Origin: Labyrinthula sp. Ha
Taxonomy: Eukaryota > Sar > Bigyra > Labyrinthulida > Labyrinthulaceae
Length of the DNA stretch: 64,000 nucleotides
Direction of reading: 5' to 3'
Assembly: GCA_015227615.1 (NCBI GenBank)
Contig: JAALGZ010000008.1
Coordinates: forward strand, 992,001 to 1,056,000
The position numbers and the translations under genes are program-made. This document shows positions 53,631-64,000 of the stretch, piece after piece. Positions within the stretch are counted from its first letter, which is position 1; each line of letters opens with the position of its first letter. Below the pieces are notes generated by a model. The model was not told the DNA's origin and made no database searches. It was given only the letters and a program-made list of their open reading frames with translations.

Positions 53631-55849
53631 ATGCTTAAAGAAACGTTTCTACAAATGCAGCAACGTAAGTTGCAACGTGATAGACATGGTACCTTTTCAC
53701 CAAATGCGAATAGAACATTCTTGTGGATATTTCTTACTCTTTTAGTGATTCTTGGATTTCTTGCTCCAAATTTTACAATGGAGAATGGTCACTATACGTT
53801 CAAGCTTTCCGTTAGTCTGCAAGAATTTACATTTCTGTCACTGCTTTCTTTCTTAGCATTTATTTACTTAGTTTATTCATTAACTCGAATAATGGTTGTT
53901 TTTCGTTGGGCATTGTATTTTCTACTTCTCTCAGAAGGTAGTATTTCACTTTTCTAATTCTTAGCTGCTTTATATTGCTGGAAGAGAGAACTTTATCTTT
54001 GGTCGAAAGATACTCCGAACATTCTTCTTTATCTCCTTTATTCAAGTGAACTTATTACATTTTTTCTTTATTTTATCATTCATTATTTTTATCCCTTTTT
54101 CTTAACGACTAATTTTTTCAAGCATTACCTTGGCGTAGAAACTTTTTATCGGTTAAAAGTGGAAACAACAAACCTCGCGGATATAACCGTTAAAAAGGAA
54201 AATGAAATTTTTGCCGAAAGAAAAAAAGTTGGATATATAAAGTTATCTTATGTTGATATGTGGTTTAAGAGAAGGCTGTGCACCTTCAAAGGTGAAATCA
54301 ATGAAGAACTCGAAGCACATGGTCTTGGTCTATGGCGAGATGAAGTATTATCTGGGGAAATTTACTCCGGATACTTCTTCAATGGGATATCAATAGGCCC
54401 TTTCTTGTCAAGGGAGTTCAAGACTGGTTTTGCTTTTGAAGGGATTCTTTTGACCGTGTTTAACGCTACTGAAGATGCCTTTAATCTCCCCAGTCTATAC
54501 TCAAAGTTGAAAACGAAAGACAGATTCAAGTTTGAACTGGCTAGCGTTGAGGCATCTGTAGCTGGCTCGTTTTTCTCTCATCTTCCTGAAGCAACTCATC
54601 TTCATCTTAGAAACAATATTACACTCGAAACATGCCTTAATGTACTAAAATTATCACTTACGTTAGAAGAACATAATGAGCGAACCGATGTTGTGGTTTA
54701 TGTGGATAATGGAGCTCTTAAAGTGGAAGGTTTTATAGATGATTCCGATTCTCCAAGGAGAGATTTAAGTATCAAGCTAGCAGGTGGAACTAATGATGAA
54801 GAAAATTCTCATTCCAATCTCCTGGAACCCTTGGTATCTCGCTACGATAGGTTGAACAGCGATTCCAGCCACGGTCTTAATACGCACCTACCTGTTTGTT
54901 CTTCGGAAGATAATGATTTTGACATTCAAGTTGAAGGATTCTCTAGAAGGGGCTATAGGACATCTAACGTAGAAGCAGTAGTATTCTTTCCTGGTTTTAA
55001 TGCTTCAATGAAAACAGCTTGTGAAAGATTTGGACAATTCTGGTTGATGGCTAAGCTTCCTTCAAACTTTCTTCCTTTTATTTTTCTTGGAGTTGGGCAC
55101 AAGATTTTCACTTATAGACAAGGAGTCCTGAATACTGAGTCTGAAGGGCTGTCTATCTCACTTGAGTATTTTTTGTCCCGATTGGTAGAACAGGGTATTC
55201 ACACTCTAAATTTTATTTCTCACTCTGTTGGTTGTCGAGTCTTATTTAATCAGTACTTCTGGTTGTATTATCTTATTTTAGGGTTGATGTACTAAAGAAA
55301 ATTTCTAACAAATACGATTTTATGCAAATAAAAACTATAACTGTTTTGAATCCAGATTATCCACTCTACTTATTTGTAACCCAGGTTTATGATACGTTGA
55401 AAGAAGTGACAGAGAATGTTTGCATAGTTGGGAATAGAAAGGATGGTGCTTTGTTCTGGAGCGAGCAAAATGCTCGAATTTTCTCCTCTAGTGAAGACGG
55501 AGATCAGAATAAGAATGGCGTAAATTTTCATTAATTTCTTATTTAGGGAAAATTCATAGAAGTTCCAAGATACTTCAGTCTTGGCCGGCATATTCATTTA
55601 GTTCGGAGAATGATTCTAGATTCTAAGTTGGAATACCTCGATGTAGACTGCATAGATACAACTGCTCTCGACCAGAATGTACATTTTCTAAGGCACAACT
55701 ACTTCAATTTGAACCCTGTCTTGCTAGAAGATATGACATACCTAATTAAAACAGGATCTCGGGCTGCGGCAAGACCAACATTACTGCGAGCGAATGAAAA
55801 TGTTTATATGTTCTCTCAACCGCCCTATCATGTTGTGAACATTGACTAG
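53631..55849 (+). CDS. Membrane-anchored DUF900-like alpha/beta hydrolase, four exons
   Basis: Exons 53,631-53,937; 53,965-55,252; 55,282-55,519 and 55,547-55,849 give 711 aa; introns are 27, 29 and 27 nt. The N-terminus has three or four helices (about 28-45, 66-83, 86-101 and 121-150). A MORN-like stretch follows at ~210-250 (GLGLWRDEVLSGEIYSGYFF, then NGISIGPF). The C-terminal half is an alpha/beta hydrolase of the DUF900 type. It has an AVVFFPGFNAS oxyanion region, nucleophile S523 in SHSVG, D557 in VLNPDYP and H661 in RHNYFNLNP, so the triad looks complete. DUF900 proteins are lipase/esterase-like; the substrate is unknown. The hydrolase probably faces the cytosol, anchored to a membrane. 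Confidence 0.8.
53938..55546 (+). other. Three ultra-short introns of the DUF900-like gene
   Basis: 53,938-53,964 (27 nt, GTAGTA...CTTAG), 55,253-55,281 (29 nt, GTACTT...TTTAG) and 55,520-55,546 (27 nt, GTAAAT...TTTAG). For the second, a 20-nt alternative using GTTGTA also keeps the frame; the 29-nt form fits the size class. Confidence 0.75.
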
Positions 55850-58800
55850 CATTTTAGCTTGAACCTGAATTTGTTGAAATTTTATTTGCATGCAGCTGAA
55901 GAGTTTGACCATAAACTGTTAGTAAACAATAAACTGTTTCTATGGGGTTTAGTTAGAATTGAGGCGCATACAGTTAAGGCGATTTGCATTTAGAAAAGAC
56001 AGTTCTATTATAATCAAAAGTATTTCTACAGAGTTAGAGTCCCCAAGAAAGGAATTTAGCAGGACTTACAATTAAAATTTCTATTGCTGAGCTCTGGGTA
56101 GTTTAAGGGAGAGCTTTACCTTAAGAGAGTGATCAAATCTGAGAGAAATTGCTTTAAGCAGTAGAAAAAAGGCTAACACCGCTCTTTTTACATTTTAATA
56201 AGAGTTATTCTTTAGATCATTGTTCAAATCTATGTTGGAGCATCCTGCGCAACTCTTTTGTATATTGACATATAGCTGTTGTTTAGTTGAGGCTTGTCCA
56301 GATTTGCTGTATTGTCTTGCGTATGCGCGAGTTAGAAAACCTGTACTCGAGAATAAACCCAGGATCTCTCGTTGAAGTTAGCAAGAAGATACAAGAAAAG
56401 ATGTTAAACTGGCAGTTTCTTGTCCATTCTTATATGAAATGCCTGTAACACTCATGTAACTATTTTTAGTTCTATGAATCTAACAATCTATTACCAAAAG
56501 TGAAAATAATAGGAGCAGTAAGTTTTGAAAACCTTATTAGTAATACTCAAAAGCTTTAATAACCGAACTGGTGTCATGGATCCGCTATATGGGATTAGCT
56601 GAGAAACAAGTATGTACTACTTTCCAAACTAAGTTCATGTATCTTAGAAATATATTGTTCTTATTTCTTATCAATAGGTATTTAGCACATTCTAAATATA
56701 TACAGAAGCATTTATAGCATTAAATTCTGTTCGCTTTTGGCATGTCAAACGAAGTGAAAACCCATAAAGCCGTATCTAATGAAGGAAACGTACTAACATT
56801 AGGCCTTGCATTTGATAAGAACTATCAATAATCAGATATTTTTGTTTTTACTTTAATTGTGAATAACAAACCAGGATAGTGTAAAAAAAAATCCTTGCGC
56901 TACCTTGTTTTAAGAAACGTAATACTGGTTAGCTACCAAGAATTTTCTCTTGAGTCGCACTGCTTCGAAAGAAACTTTCGTTTCTTCATGGAAATAGGAA
57001 ACGTCGTCGACATATACCTTGCACTCAGCCATCAGTTTTAAACATTACATTCTAAGATCGGCTCGGCTTATATGATTTCTAGATGTGAAACTCTTAGCTT
57101 TAACTTCATAGAATTAGGGTCTGATGTAGAGTTTTGTCTAAACTTCTTGTGGCGATTATATGTAGATGATGGAATTGGTTACTCAAGTGTGGTAACAGCA
57201 GCTGCATGTCTTTATACAGGAGTTTTTTCAATGCAATAACTTTTTTGAATGGGTTACAAGGGAGTTATATCTTTTCCCGAGTGAAGCCAGAACAAACTCA
57301 TAAGAGACTTTCCTGGTCTCTAACAAATAAAATTACTAGTGCATAGCTTATACTTCATTCATAAACTCCTAATTTAGCATCGGATAACTTTGGGTCGAAT
57401 TAGTAAGAATAAATGATTTAACGCATGTTTATTAAAAAGACATGAAGTTCCATGCAGAGTTTATTATCGCTCAAGGTCAATCTCTTCGGCATATTAATAA
57501 TAAATTTTGAATATTTTTTGAACCTAAAATTTTTCTAGTCTCCAACCTGTTACAATGGCCATTTCAACCAAAACCTTTTCTAAAGTACTCCTTCTTTTCA
57601 AACTGGTGTATATGAACTTCACTTGTCGAATATCTCTTTTTATGAAATTTAAAGTCTTTTGAGTGGAAGACCAAATCAACGTATATATTCTTAGTAAATT
57701 TCTTCATGACACTCCTTGGGCCAAATAAGGGACATTTAGCAAGAAAGTCTTCGATGAAGGGAAGAAAAGAGAAAAAAAGTACAAAACTCTTATATAGCAG
57801 TAAATTGGTAAAATTTATGAAAAACTTCAAATCTTCCGCATATGGAGAGCAGAAGCACAGTTAAAATATACCTCAAGAACTATAAATTGCTTGGATGCAA
57901 CTGCTGTATAGCTTTGTCCAAGTTTATGACTCATTCCTGATTCTAACTTTTCAACCATTAAGACCAATAATCTTAACAATTTCACTATATACCTGATAAT
58001 TTCTGTTTTTATAAAGGCGTAGTTAAGAATTAATTTGAAGCAGAAATCAACACCACAGACATAATAGCTAATAAATCATACCTAGAGATTTTGTGGATTG
58101 TAACCATGTTGATATAATCCGAATAATCTCTTGCACGACTTTTCCGAGCATGCCCCGTAAAGCCGAGACCCCAATTATAAACTTTCCGTTAGGCATTTAT
58201 CGCAATATGCTATAGGTATTCACGCGCTATCCAAAAATATATGATCACATAATATTGATATTTTCTTCTTGGTGTTTCATGTATCGTCTCGAACATCTCT
58301 CCGTTTCAACATCTCAAGTTTAAACAAACCTTTGTTAAATAAAACCCAAGAAAGTGATTCTCGAAGAGGCAAGTATGGTATTTTAATTATGGTGTCTATC
58401 GCATTAAGGATTTGTAGAGTAATTAATTAAAGTTCAGTTGGCTCCGTAACACATTTTTGTCTTTGAATTGTTTTCAACTTGTTTCCTTCATTGCTAAGGT
58501 TAATGTTTGAAAATGTAAATTTTGCTTCAAATGTATAGTATAATACTTGCTTCAAAGGGAAATGAGAAATTTTTTTTCAAAATATACTTTATTTTTTTAG
58601 AGTTTCTGATCCCAGGGCGATTCTTCTTTTTGGCCGACTATAAATAATCATGAGAAAACCTTTTGCTCACTCTAAATGGAATACAGAGATATAGTTTTAG
58701 TTGAGCTAATAATTCATTCACCTAAAGTTATCTATAATATAAAAATACCTCTTCATCTTATATTTAATATATATATTTTTTTTATATGAGTAGTTCTTGC

Positions 58801-59139
58801 ATAGATATTCCGCCTCCGTATTTTATGAAAGCATTCTTACGGTTCTTCATTGCCGACAGTATTATTCAACGAATTAGCTAAAAGGTAGTTCATTTAGAGT
58901 TCATATTCATTTATTTATTATCTATAAAAAAATATTTTTTACTATAATTTTCTTATTAATAATTCTAAAAATTGACATAAATAATAATTAAAAAATTTGT
59001 TTACAATCTTTAAATATCTAACGGTAGGAAATATTCCATTACATTTGTAATTTACTCAATGCCACGTCATCTACCAATTTCTTAATCTCTGTATAGATAC
59101 AAGAAAAAAGCACTAAAACGCAATACAAAAAACAACTCA
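55850..59139. other. 3.3-kb stretch without a supported gene
   Basis: AT-rich with short frames. Near 57,155 a plus-strand patch hints at an old copia-type fragment but is too short to claim. The last ~200 bases upstream of 59,140 include TCTAACGGTA (about 59,019-59,028), an AACGG element like those upstream of the ALKBH5-like gene. Confidence 0.5.
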
Positions 59140-59322
59140 ATGGCTCTTCCTCCTGAAGCTTCTGTGGCTATTCAAATTTTATTAGCAGCAATGGGATATA
59201 GAAATGCTAAATGGTTCAATTCCCCTGGTCCTCAGAAGAAGTTTTATAAACTTTACATATTTGTATTTCTCGTTGCACAAGCGTTTGGATTTATTCACGG
59301 AAATCAAATAAAGGATAAATAA
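59140..59322 (+). CDS. 60-aa single-helix membrane protein
   Basis: A compact frame starting MALPPEASVAIQ, with a first weakly hydrophobic helix (about 8-19), a polar WFNSPGPQKKFYK linker and a strong helix (about 37-54, LYIFVFLVAQAFGFIHG). The ATG follows an A-rich leader, and coding composition stands out from the flanks. I do not recognise it. Size and layout resemble small organelle or ER membrane subunits. No intron is needed. Confidence 0.6.
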   Translation: MALPPEASVAIQILLAAMGYRNAKWFNSPGPQKKFYKLYIFVFLVAQAFGFIHGNQIKDK

Positions 59323-59521
59323 ATCTAAATTTAATTATTTATTTTCTCCAAAGATTTTATTATATTTTATAAACCAATGGAGATTTTCCTTTTCTCTTGA
59401 TATTTTCCTTTTTAATCCAGCAACCAGTTAAACAACACAACTTTATTTTTTTCTTCATTTCTTAACTATCTATCAGCGTACCATTTTCCAGAAGAAAAAC
59501 TATTGGATCCAACCATTTTAC

Positions 59522-61471
59522 TCACAAGTTTTCTTCTTCTTTCACAAGTTTATTCCATGTATATTGTTCATTTCCAAGTTCTTTTATATCTTGTTTAACG
59601 GACTTCTTTTCAAACTTTTGTTTCATGTTGTCCATATTTTTAACTATCCGTTTAAAAAACTCCTTAGAACCAAAAGCTGGATTGAAAAAAATAAAACCAC
59701 CTTGCGGAATTTTTTCTTCTGGTTTATCATCAAAAAAGATATAATCATAATGTTGTACTTCTGAAAAAGAATATTTTTCCATGTCTGGGTCAATATTGTA
59801 ACCAGAAAAAAAGTAATGTTCTCCTACTATTTCTGGTAAAGGATTTTTCAACCAAACTGCATCAGACTCAGCTAACAGAAAAGGAATATTGTTTTCAAGT
59901 AGTGAACTCAAAACATGTCCTCTCCAGTTGATAAATAAATAATAACCAACTTGTCCATAAACGTTTTCCTCTTTTGCACCTTTATCAAATGGATCAAAAA
60001 CAAAGTTCAGGACTGTTTGAGTATCAGCTGCAAATTTACTTAATCCCTGAAACGCAATTTCATCTGTTGCAATAAATAAAGTTTTTTCAAGTATTCTAAA
60101 CATATTTTTTTCTTCAACTTGATCCAATTGTTTCATGTTACAAATCCAGTGTTGAGTCATTTCCAAAAACGCTCCATTTAAAAACTGAAGAATTACAAAT
60201 CCAAACTCATTCGCAATTCTTTGAGCTTCAAGAACAATTTCATTCTCCACAGAAAAAATTGTTCCATCCCAAGTAATACTTTTTAAGTTTGGGATCAATT
60301 TGTATTCACCATCACGATCAACAAACTCTTTAAAAAGACTTTGATCCCATTTCTCAAGAATAGGAAAATCCTGTTTCCCTTTTTTCTGAAAGTGTAATCC
60401 AACTTCTTGATGATTAGTCGCAAGAGTTTTTTTCTCTCCAGCTTTTGCGTAAATTGTAAACCGATCTACATGTGTTGCAGTATATTTTAAGTGCAACATT
60501 GTCCACATACAATTCGCACCAGGACATCGTCCTTTTGCTGTGAACTTTTTGTACCATTGAGAAGGTTTCAAATCTAAAACAACAGGAGAAACTTTTTGTT
60601 CATCAAAGTTATTTACAAAGTCAATGAAGTTAATCCAATGTCGAGCAAAAGGACTATATCCCCAAGAACCAACTAGATTGTATCGAAAAGAACCAGAAGA
60701 TATTGGTCCCCCTTGAAGTTCAGGACAATTATTTGCACATAGGTTTCCTCTTTGAAGAGTTATTCCAGCAATGTTTTTTTGAAAATAATATTTCTTATGC
60801 ATTGTTTTGAAATAGATGTAAAAAAAAGGAGATACTGAAAGATCATCTTCGAGAATCAAACAAATTTCCTTTGTGTCTTTTCTCAGCTCTTCTTGTCCAC
60901 TTGAACTTAGAAAAATCGACTCATTCCAAGTATGAATCCATTGTTTTCGAAGACCAGCATTTTTTTCTCTTTGATGAACAGCTTTTTTTCCATGTTTCCA
61001 ATTAAAATCTTCCGAGGTTTGAACAACATCAAAATTAATTTTCCCATCTGAAGGTTTATCTATAAAAATATCAATATCTACTTTGTGATTTAAGTAAATT
61101 GCATTATTTAAAGAGTTTAAAAGTCGATTTAAGGATTCAGCTCTGTTATAAGTTAGAACAATGACTCGAAGATCTGGATGTTGATAAGAACTTTCAGAAA
61201 CTGATTTAGGGTGGACGTAAGTTAAAAGTGAAGTTGGAATTTGGTTTGAAAGTTTATTTGTATTTGTTTTTAAACTTTGAAATATTACATTTTGTGGAGT
61301 CTCTATTTTTGGCTTTGTTTTTGAATAAGTTGAAAGAAAAGAATAATTCATGAATACAAGAGAGGAAAAGACAAGTACGACATATAAAACAATCAATTTA
61401 TGAAAACATTTCTGGTATATATATATTAGCAAAGCTAAAAATTTTGAATACTCTAAAAACAAAGTTCGCAT
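59522..61471 (-). CDS. Two-domain Golgi-type glycosyltransferase (GNT-I-like plus GT77-like)
   Basis: The 649-aa type II membrane protein has a short cytosolic N-terminus and a signal anchor (about 25-47). Domain 1 (about 100-360) is a GT-A fold like GlcNAc-transferase I: LRVIVLTYNRAESLNRLL start, metal-site EDD at 208-210 (ICLILEDDLSVSP), then WGYSPFARHW. Domain 2 (about 455-649) matches nucleotide-diphospho-sugar transferases of the GT77-like class (PF03407). It has TLFIATDE, metal-site region ESDAVWLKNP (535-544) and QGGFIFFNPAF (590-600). Both domains keep their key acidic residues, so the protein could add two sugars in turn. At the stop, TTGTGAGT could instead be a donor of a 26-nt intron to 59,500, adding an exon to 59,466 (end FFSSGKWYADR); this is less sure. 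Confidence 0.8.
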   Translation of the reverse strand: MRTLFLEYSKFLALLIYIYQKCFHKLIVLYVVLVFSSLVFMNYSFLSTYSKTKPKIETPQNVIFQSLKTNTNKLSNQIPTSLLTYVHPKSVSESSYQHPDLRVIVLTYNRAESLNRLLNSLNNAIYLNHKVDIDIFIDKPSDGKINFDVVQTSEDFNWKHGKKAVHQREKNAGLRKQWIHTWNESIFLSSSGQEELRKDTKEICLILEDDLSVSPFFYIYFKTMHKKYYFQKNIAGITLQRGNLCANNCPELQGGPISSGSFRYNLVGSWGYSPFARHWINFIDFVNNFDEQKVSPVVLDLKPSQWYKKFTAKGRCPGANCMWTMLHLKYTATHVDRFTIYAKAGEKKTLATNHQEVGLHFQKKGKQDFPILEKWDQSLFKEFVDRDGEYKLIPNLKSITWDGTIFSVENEIVLEAQRIANEFGFVILQFLNGAFLEMTQHWICNMKQLDQVEEKNMFRILEKTLFIATDEIAFQGLSKFAADTQTVLNFVFDPFDKGAKEENVYGQVGYYLFINWRGHVLSSLLENNIPFLLAESDAVWLKNPLPEIVGEHYFFSGYNIDPDMEKYSFSEVQHYDYIFFDDKPEEKIPQGGFIFFNPAFGSKEFFKRIVKNMDNMKQKFEKKSVKQDIKELGNEQYTWNKLVKEEENL

Positions 61472-64000
61472 GCAACACCATTAGAAATCGGAAAAGTTAA
61501 CTCATATATATTTCTCTCATTCTTCTATATCTTTTTATCTCGAATGATAATTGAACATTTTGATTGGCTTGTAAAACGAATCATATTCAGGAATAGCATT
61601 CTCTATAACGAAACAAAAACGCAAAATGATAAAGATTAGAAGATTTCGGAAGGCAATAATGGTGTGAGAGCAAAACCTCCAAGAAGAAGTAATAATATTC
61701 TATAGTATAATTGAAACAAGAATTTAATATCTGAAAAGAAATTTTAAAGCTTAAATGAATTGATTACTGAATGATTTCAGCTAGCAAATGTATAAAACTA
61801 TATGCAGCTGCCGAATAAGTAATAGATATGATACAAATTATTATGTATCATTGATCAAAACCGGTTTTCTTTAAAAATATTTTAGTCAAATGAGTTAATG
61901 AGATATTGAAACATTCAACAAAGTTAAGATTACGAAGTTTAGGATGTGGATATAGATTTAAAATAACTTGGAAAAGCTTTTAGGAGTTGAAAATTGTTAG
62001 AGGTTAGATGAATACAGAGAGTTCAGAAAGAAAATACTTCACCGGGGTTGGCATCATGATTATATAGAATCCCGGAATGAGTGATCAATTGTTGGAAAGA
62101 AATAAATGAAGAAATCTTGGTAATAAGTTTTTGCAATGTTTAACAAACCTTCCAAGAGGCACATCTCTCTTATGGGACTAAGTATTCAAGGTAAATTTAT
62201 TATCACTAACGTAAGGCTATCATAATAATAATTAATGTAGCTGGTATTGTCAACAAATGTTCGCCTAATAACATAAATCACCAATATGTCAAGCTAGACC
62301 CTTAAGCACACCTTGTCCAAACTTAGTCATAACTCCAAATAATCAGCTGCTAAAAGAAATAAAGTGTGAAAATGTCCAAATAAATGAATAAGAGACTGAG
62401 GTTCAAGTATAGTACATTATAAGCAGTAAGGTTTGCACTGTATATCAAAATTTTAATCATGAGTATTTGCTCTTCCCCTCATCACAAATTAAAATAAGCG
62501 GAAGTAGTGGTCGCGGTGTTTACTGCTTCGTCAGGTATCCAATAATGAGACGTATAACTCAAATTATCCTTGTTAAAAGCACAGTTGTGTTCCCTTAGCT
62601 TGCGTAGTTTGTGCCAAAACGATAATAATGATTACCTCAACTATCGGCAGCAACTGCATTAAAATTATGTTGCAGTTAACATGAAAGCACATCTAACAAA
62701 GCAGGCTACTGGAGTGTATTCTGTGATACACTTTTTAATTATTTTGAGGTTCAATTATTATGAATATGTTTGAAGTACCTCCTATTGGAAAGCAGAAATT
62801 CTTTGGTGAGTTAAAGCTTTCAGGGTTTAATGTTAGTTTATCTTCAGCTCCGGTCCAAATAACTATCATTCGTTTGCTAGATACAATGGCCGCATCAGGG
62901 AAACATATATCACTTTTTATTGCTTTATGACTTGTCTAAGGAGCCTGGTCTCTCAAAAGGACATTGTAGTGAAAAATTCTTTACTTGTTGTTCCGGAGCT
63001 GAATTCTGCGTTGGTATAACGGTTACATTGACCAACGCCATTAGATGAACTGAATTAGTGCAATATTGTAATACTTAGCTCTTGTTAAGATTACATAAAA
63101 GATAAAATTTTAAAGAATAAGTGGCCAAGATAGTTTTCCTGAGATGTTCCAAGAGTATCAACTCCAGCACATATATATATATGGAGGATATAGTATGGCT
63201 GTGGGGAGATTGCATTACATGGACATCAGGACACTACCGGCGACACATGCCCAGTGATTATCTAGAGTCAACATTTTTTGACTATAGAGCGTTAAGAACT
63301 CATATTTCTTGTAAATTTATTTAAATTATGCAAGAGTGTTATTATCGTAAGGAGCATCAATCTTGCGCAAAAGTTTTCTTTAGCCTAATTTTAATCTGTC
63401 TAATTACTAGCGCGCAACTAGGTAGCCTACTGCGATCTATAGCTAATACGAGTCAGTTTTCCCGTCTTCTGTGTCAATGGTAGGAACTCAACTTCTTCAT
63501 GAGCAAATATCCACTGCAACATCGAGTCGATAAATAACCTGGTGCTTGAAACTCATCATTTTGGTGGATAGTGTTTTGGAACAATGATTTGAAAATTTGG
63601 AGTATGAGTTCTTTCCAGAGTTGCTCCCAGTTCCAGCTAATCATATTCAACAGAAACAGAAGAATAAGAATTTGATTTACCAAACTGTACAGTACTGCAA
63701 CTGTTTTAGGTAATGGTTTGACGCTTTTGTTAAAGACCAATATCCTAACATGTCGAGTAATCAGACACTATATGTGTTTCAATTGAAAGCAAATATTCTT
63801 GACTAGAACTTCTTCGGTTTTCTACCTAAACAATGAAGAAAAGTTTACATGAAAACATGATTTTTTTTTCAGTTTATGATTGGATCATGTCGGACCATTT
63901 GACAATCAACACTCCCTTTTTCAATCAATGATGCCTGTCAAGAGGACTAGTTACTGATTTCCGGAAACTCATTTGGGTGTGCGGGCGTTAGTGCCGCTGA
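61472..64000. other. 2.5-kb stretch without a supported gene
   Basis: AT-rich sequence with short frames lacking motifs; a short AT microsatellite near 63,168-63,182. Nothing else is supported up to the window edge. Confidence 0.5.

Noticed and set aside
57140-57190. Short patch resembling a copia reverse transcriptase motif
   Set aside because: Only a few residues match and nothing around supports an element.
63474-63740. 88-aa minus-strand frame near the window end
   Set aside because: Composition and hydrophobic runs look random; no family or neighbour supports it.
1-64000. CRISPR arrays, rRNA genes, telomere repeats or a complete Polinton-type element
   Set aside because: No regularly spaced repeats, rRNA signatures, telomeric arrays or capsid/polymerase genes were seen.

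Overview
The window is nuclear DNA from a protist or alga. It is AT-rich, with short gene islands separated by long tracts of non-coding or decayed sequence. Eukaryotic markers include NOG1, the RNA polymerase I/III subunit AC19, a proteasome chaperone (PSMG4-like), a mitochondrial-type [2Fe-2S] ferredoxin, tRNA-His(GTG) and introns. Two membrane proteins carry long runs of FPTxxPTxxP, a repeat style I associate with stramenopiles (diatoms, brown algae, oomycete relatives). That points tentatively to a stramenopile and is inference only. The introns that can be read are all 27-31 nt long, so single-frame ORFs miss small genes and terminal exons.

Layout: 1.97-3.18 kb holds a secreted-side EGF-like / seven-helix membrane protein; 4.31-4.84 kb an RBJ/DNAJC27-type small GTPase; 5.39-8.18 kb (minus) a 929-aa protein ending in an ALKBH5-like dioxygenase. 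From 8.2 to 16.4 kb I see no supported gene. From 16.4 to 20.8 kb there are decayed host-type genes: a GT61 glycosyltransferase relic, an LRR fragment and a lipocalin-like fragment. A heavily broken Ty1/copia fossil lies at about 22.05-25.6 kb. The first housekeeping island (26.2-33.3 kb) has NOG1, a five-exon LRRC40-like gene (minus) and a 1132-aa orphan (minus). A degraded non-LTR retrotransposon (LINE) sits at 33.47-37.5 kb just upstream of the orphan.

The second island (41.8-47.2 kb) contains two PT-repeat type I membrane proteins with related cytosolic tails, an acidic coiled-coil type I membrane protein between them, PSMG4-like, AC19 and a spliced DMAC1-like gene. The third (51.7-55.9 kb) contains tRNA-His, the ferredoxin, a basic orphan and a four-exon membrane protein with a DUF900-like hydrolase domain. 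After another gap there is a 60-aa membrane protein (59.1 kb) and a two-domain glycosyltransferase (59.5-61.5 kb, minus). The rest, to 64 kb, shows nothing I can support.

The genes do not form one pathway. The most notable items are the uniform ultra-short introns (including one GC-AG intron), the surface-protein cluster with shared cytosolic tails, the ALKBH5-like protein with a ~600-aa extension, the fused glycosyltransferase and the 1132-aa orphan. All assignments are by eye from motifs; no search was run.
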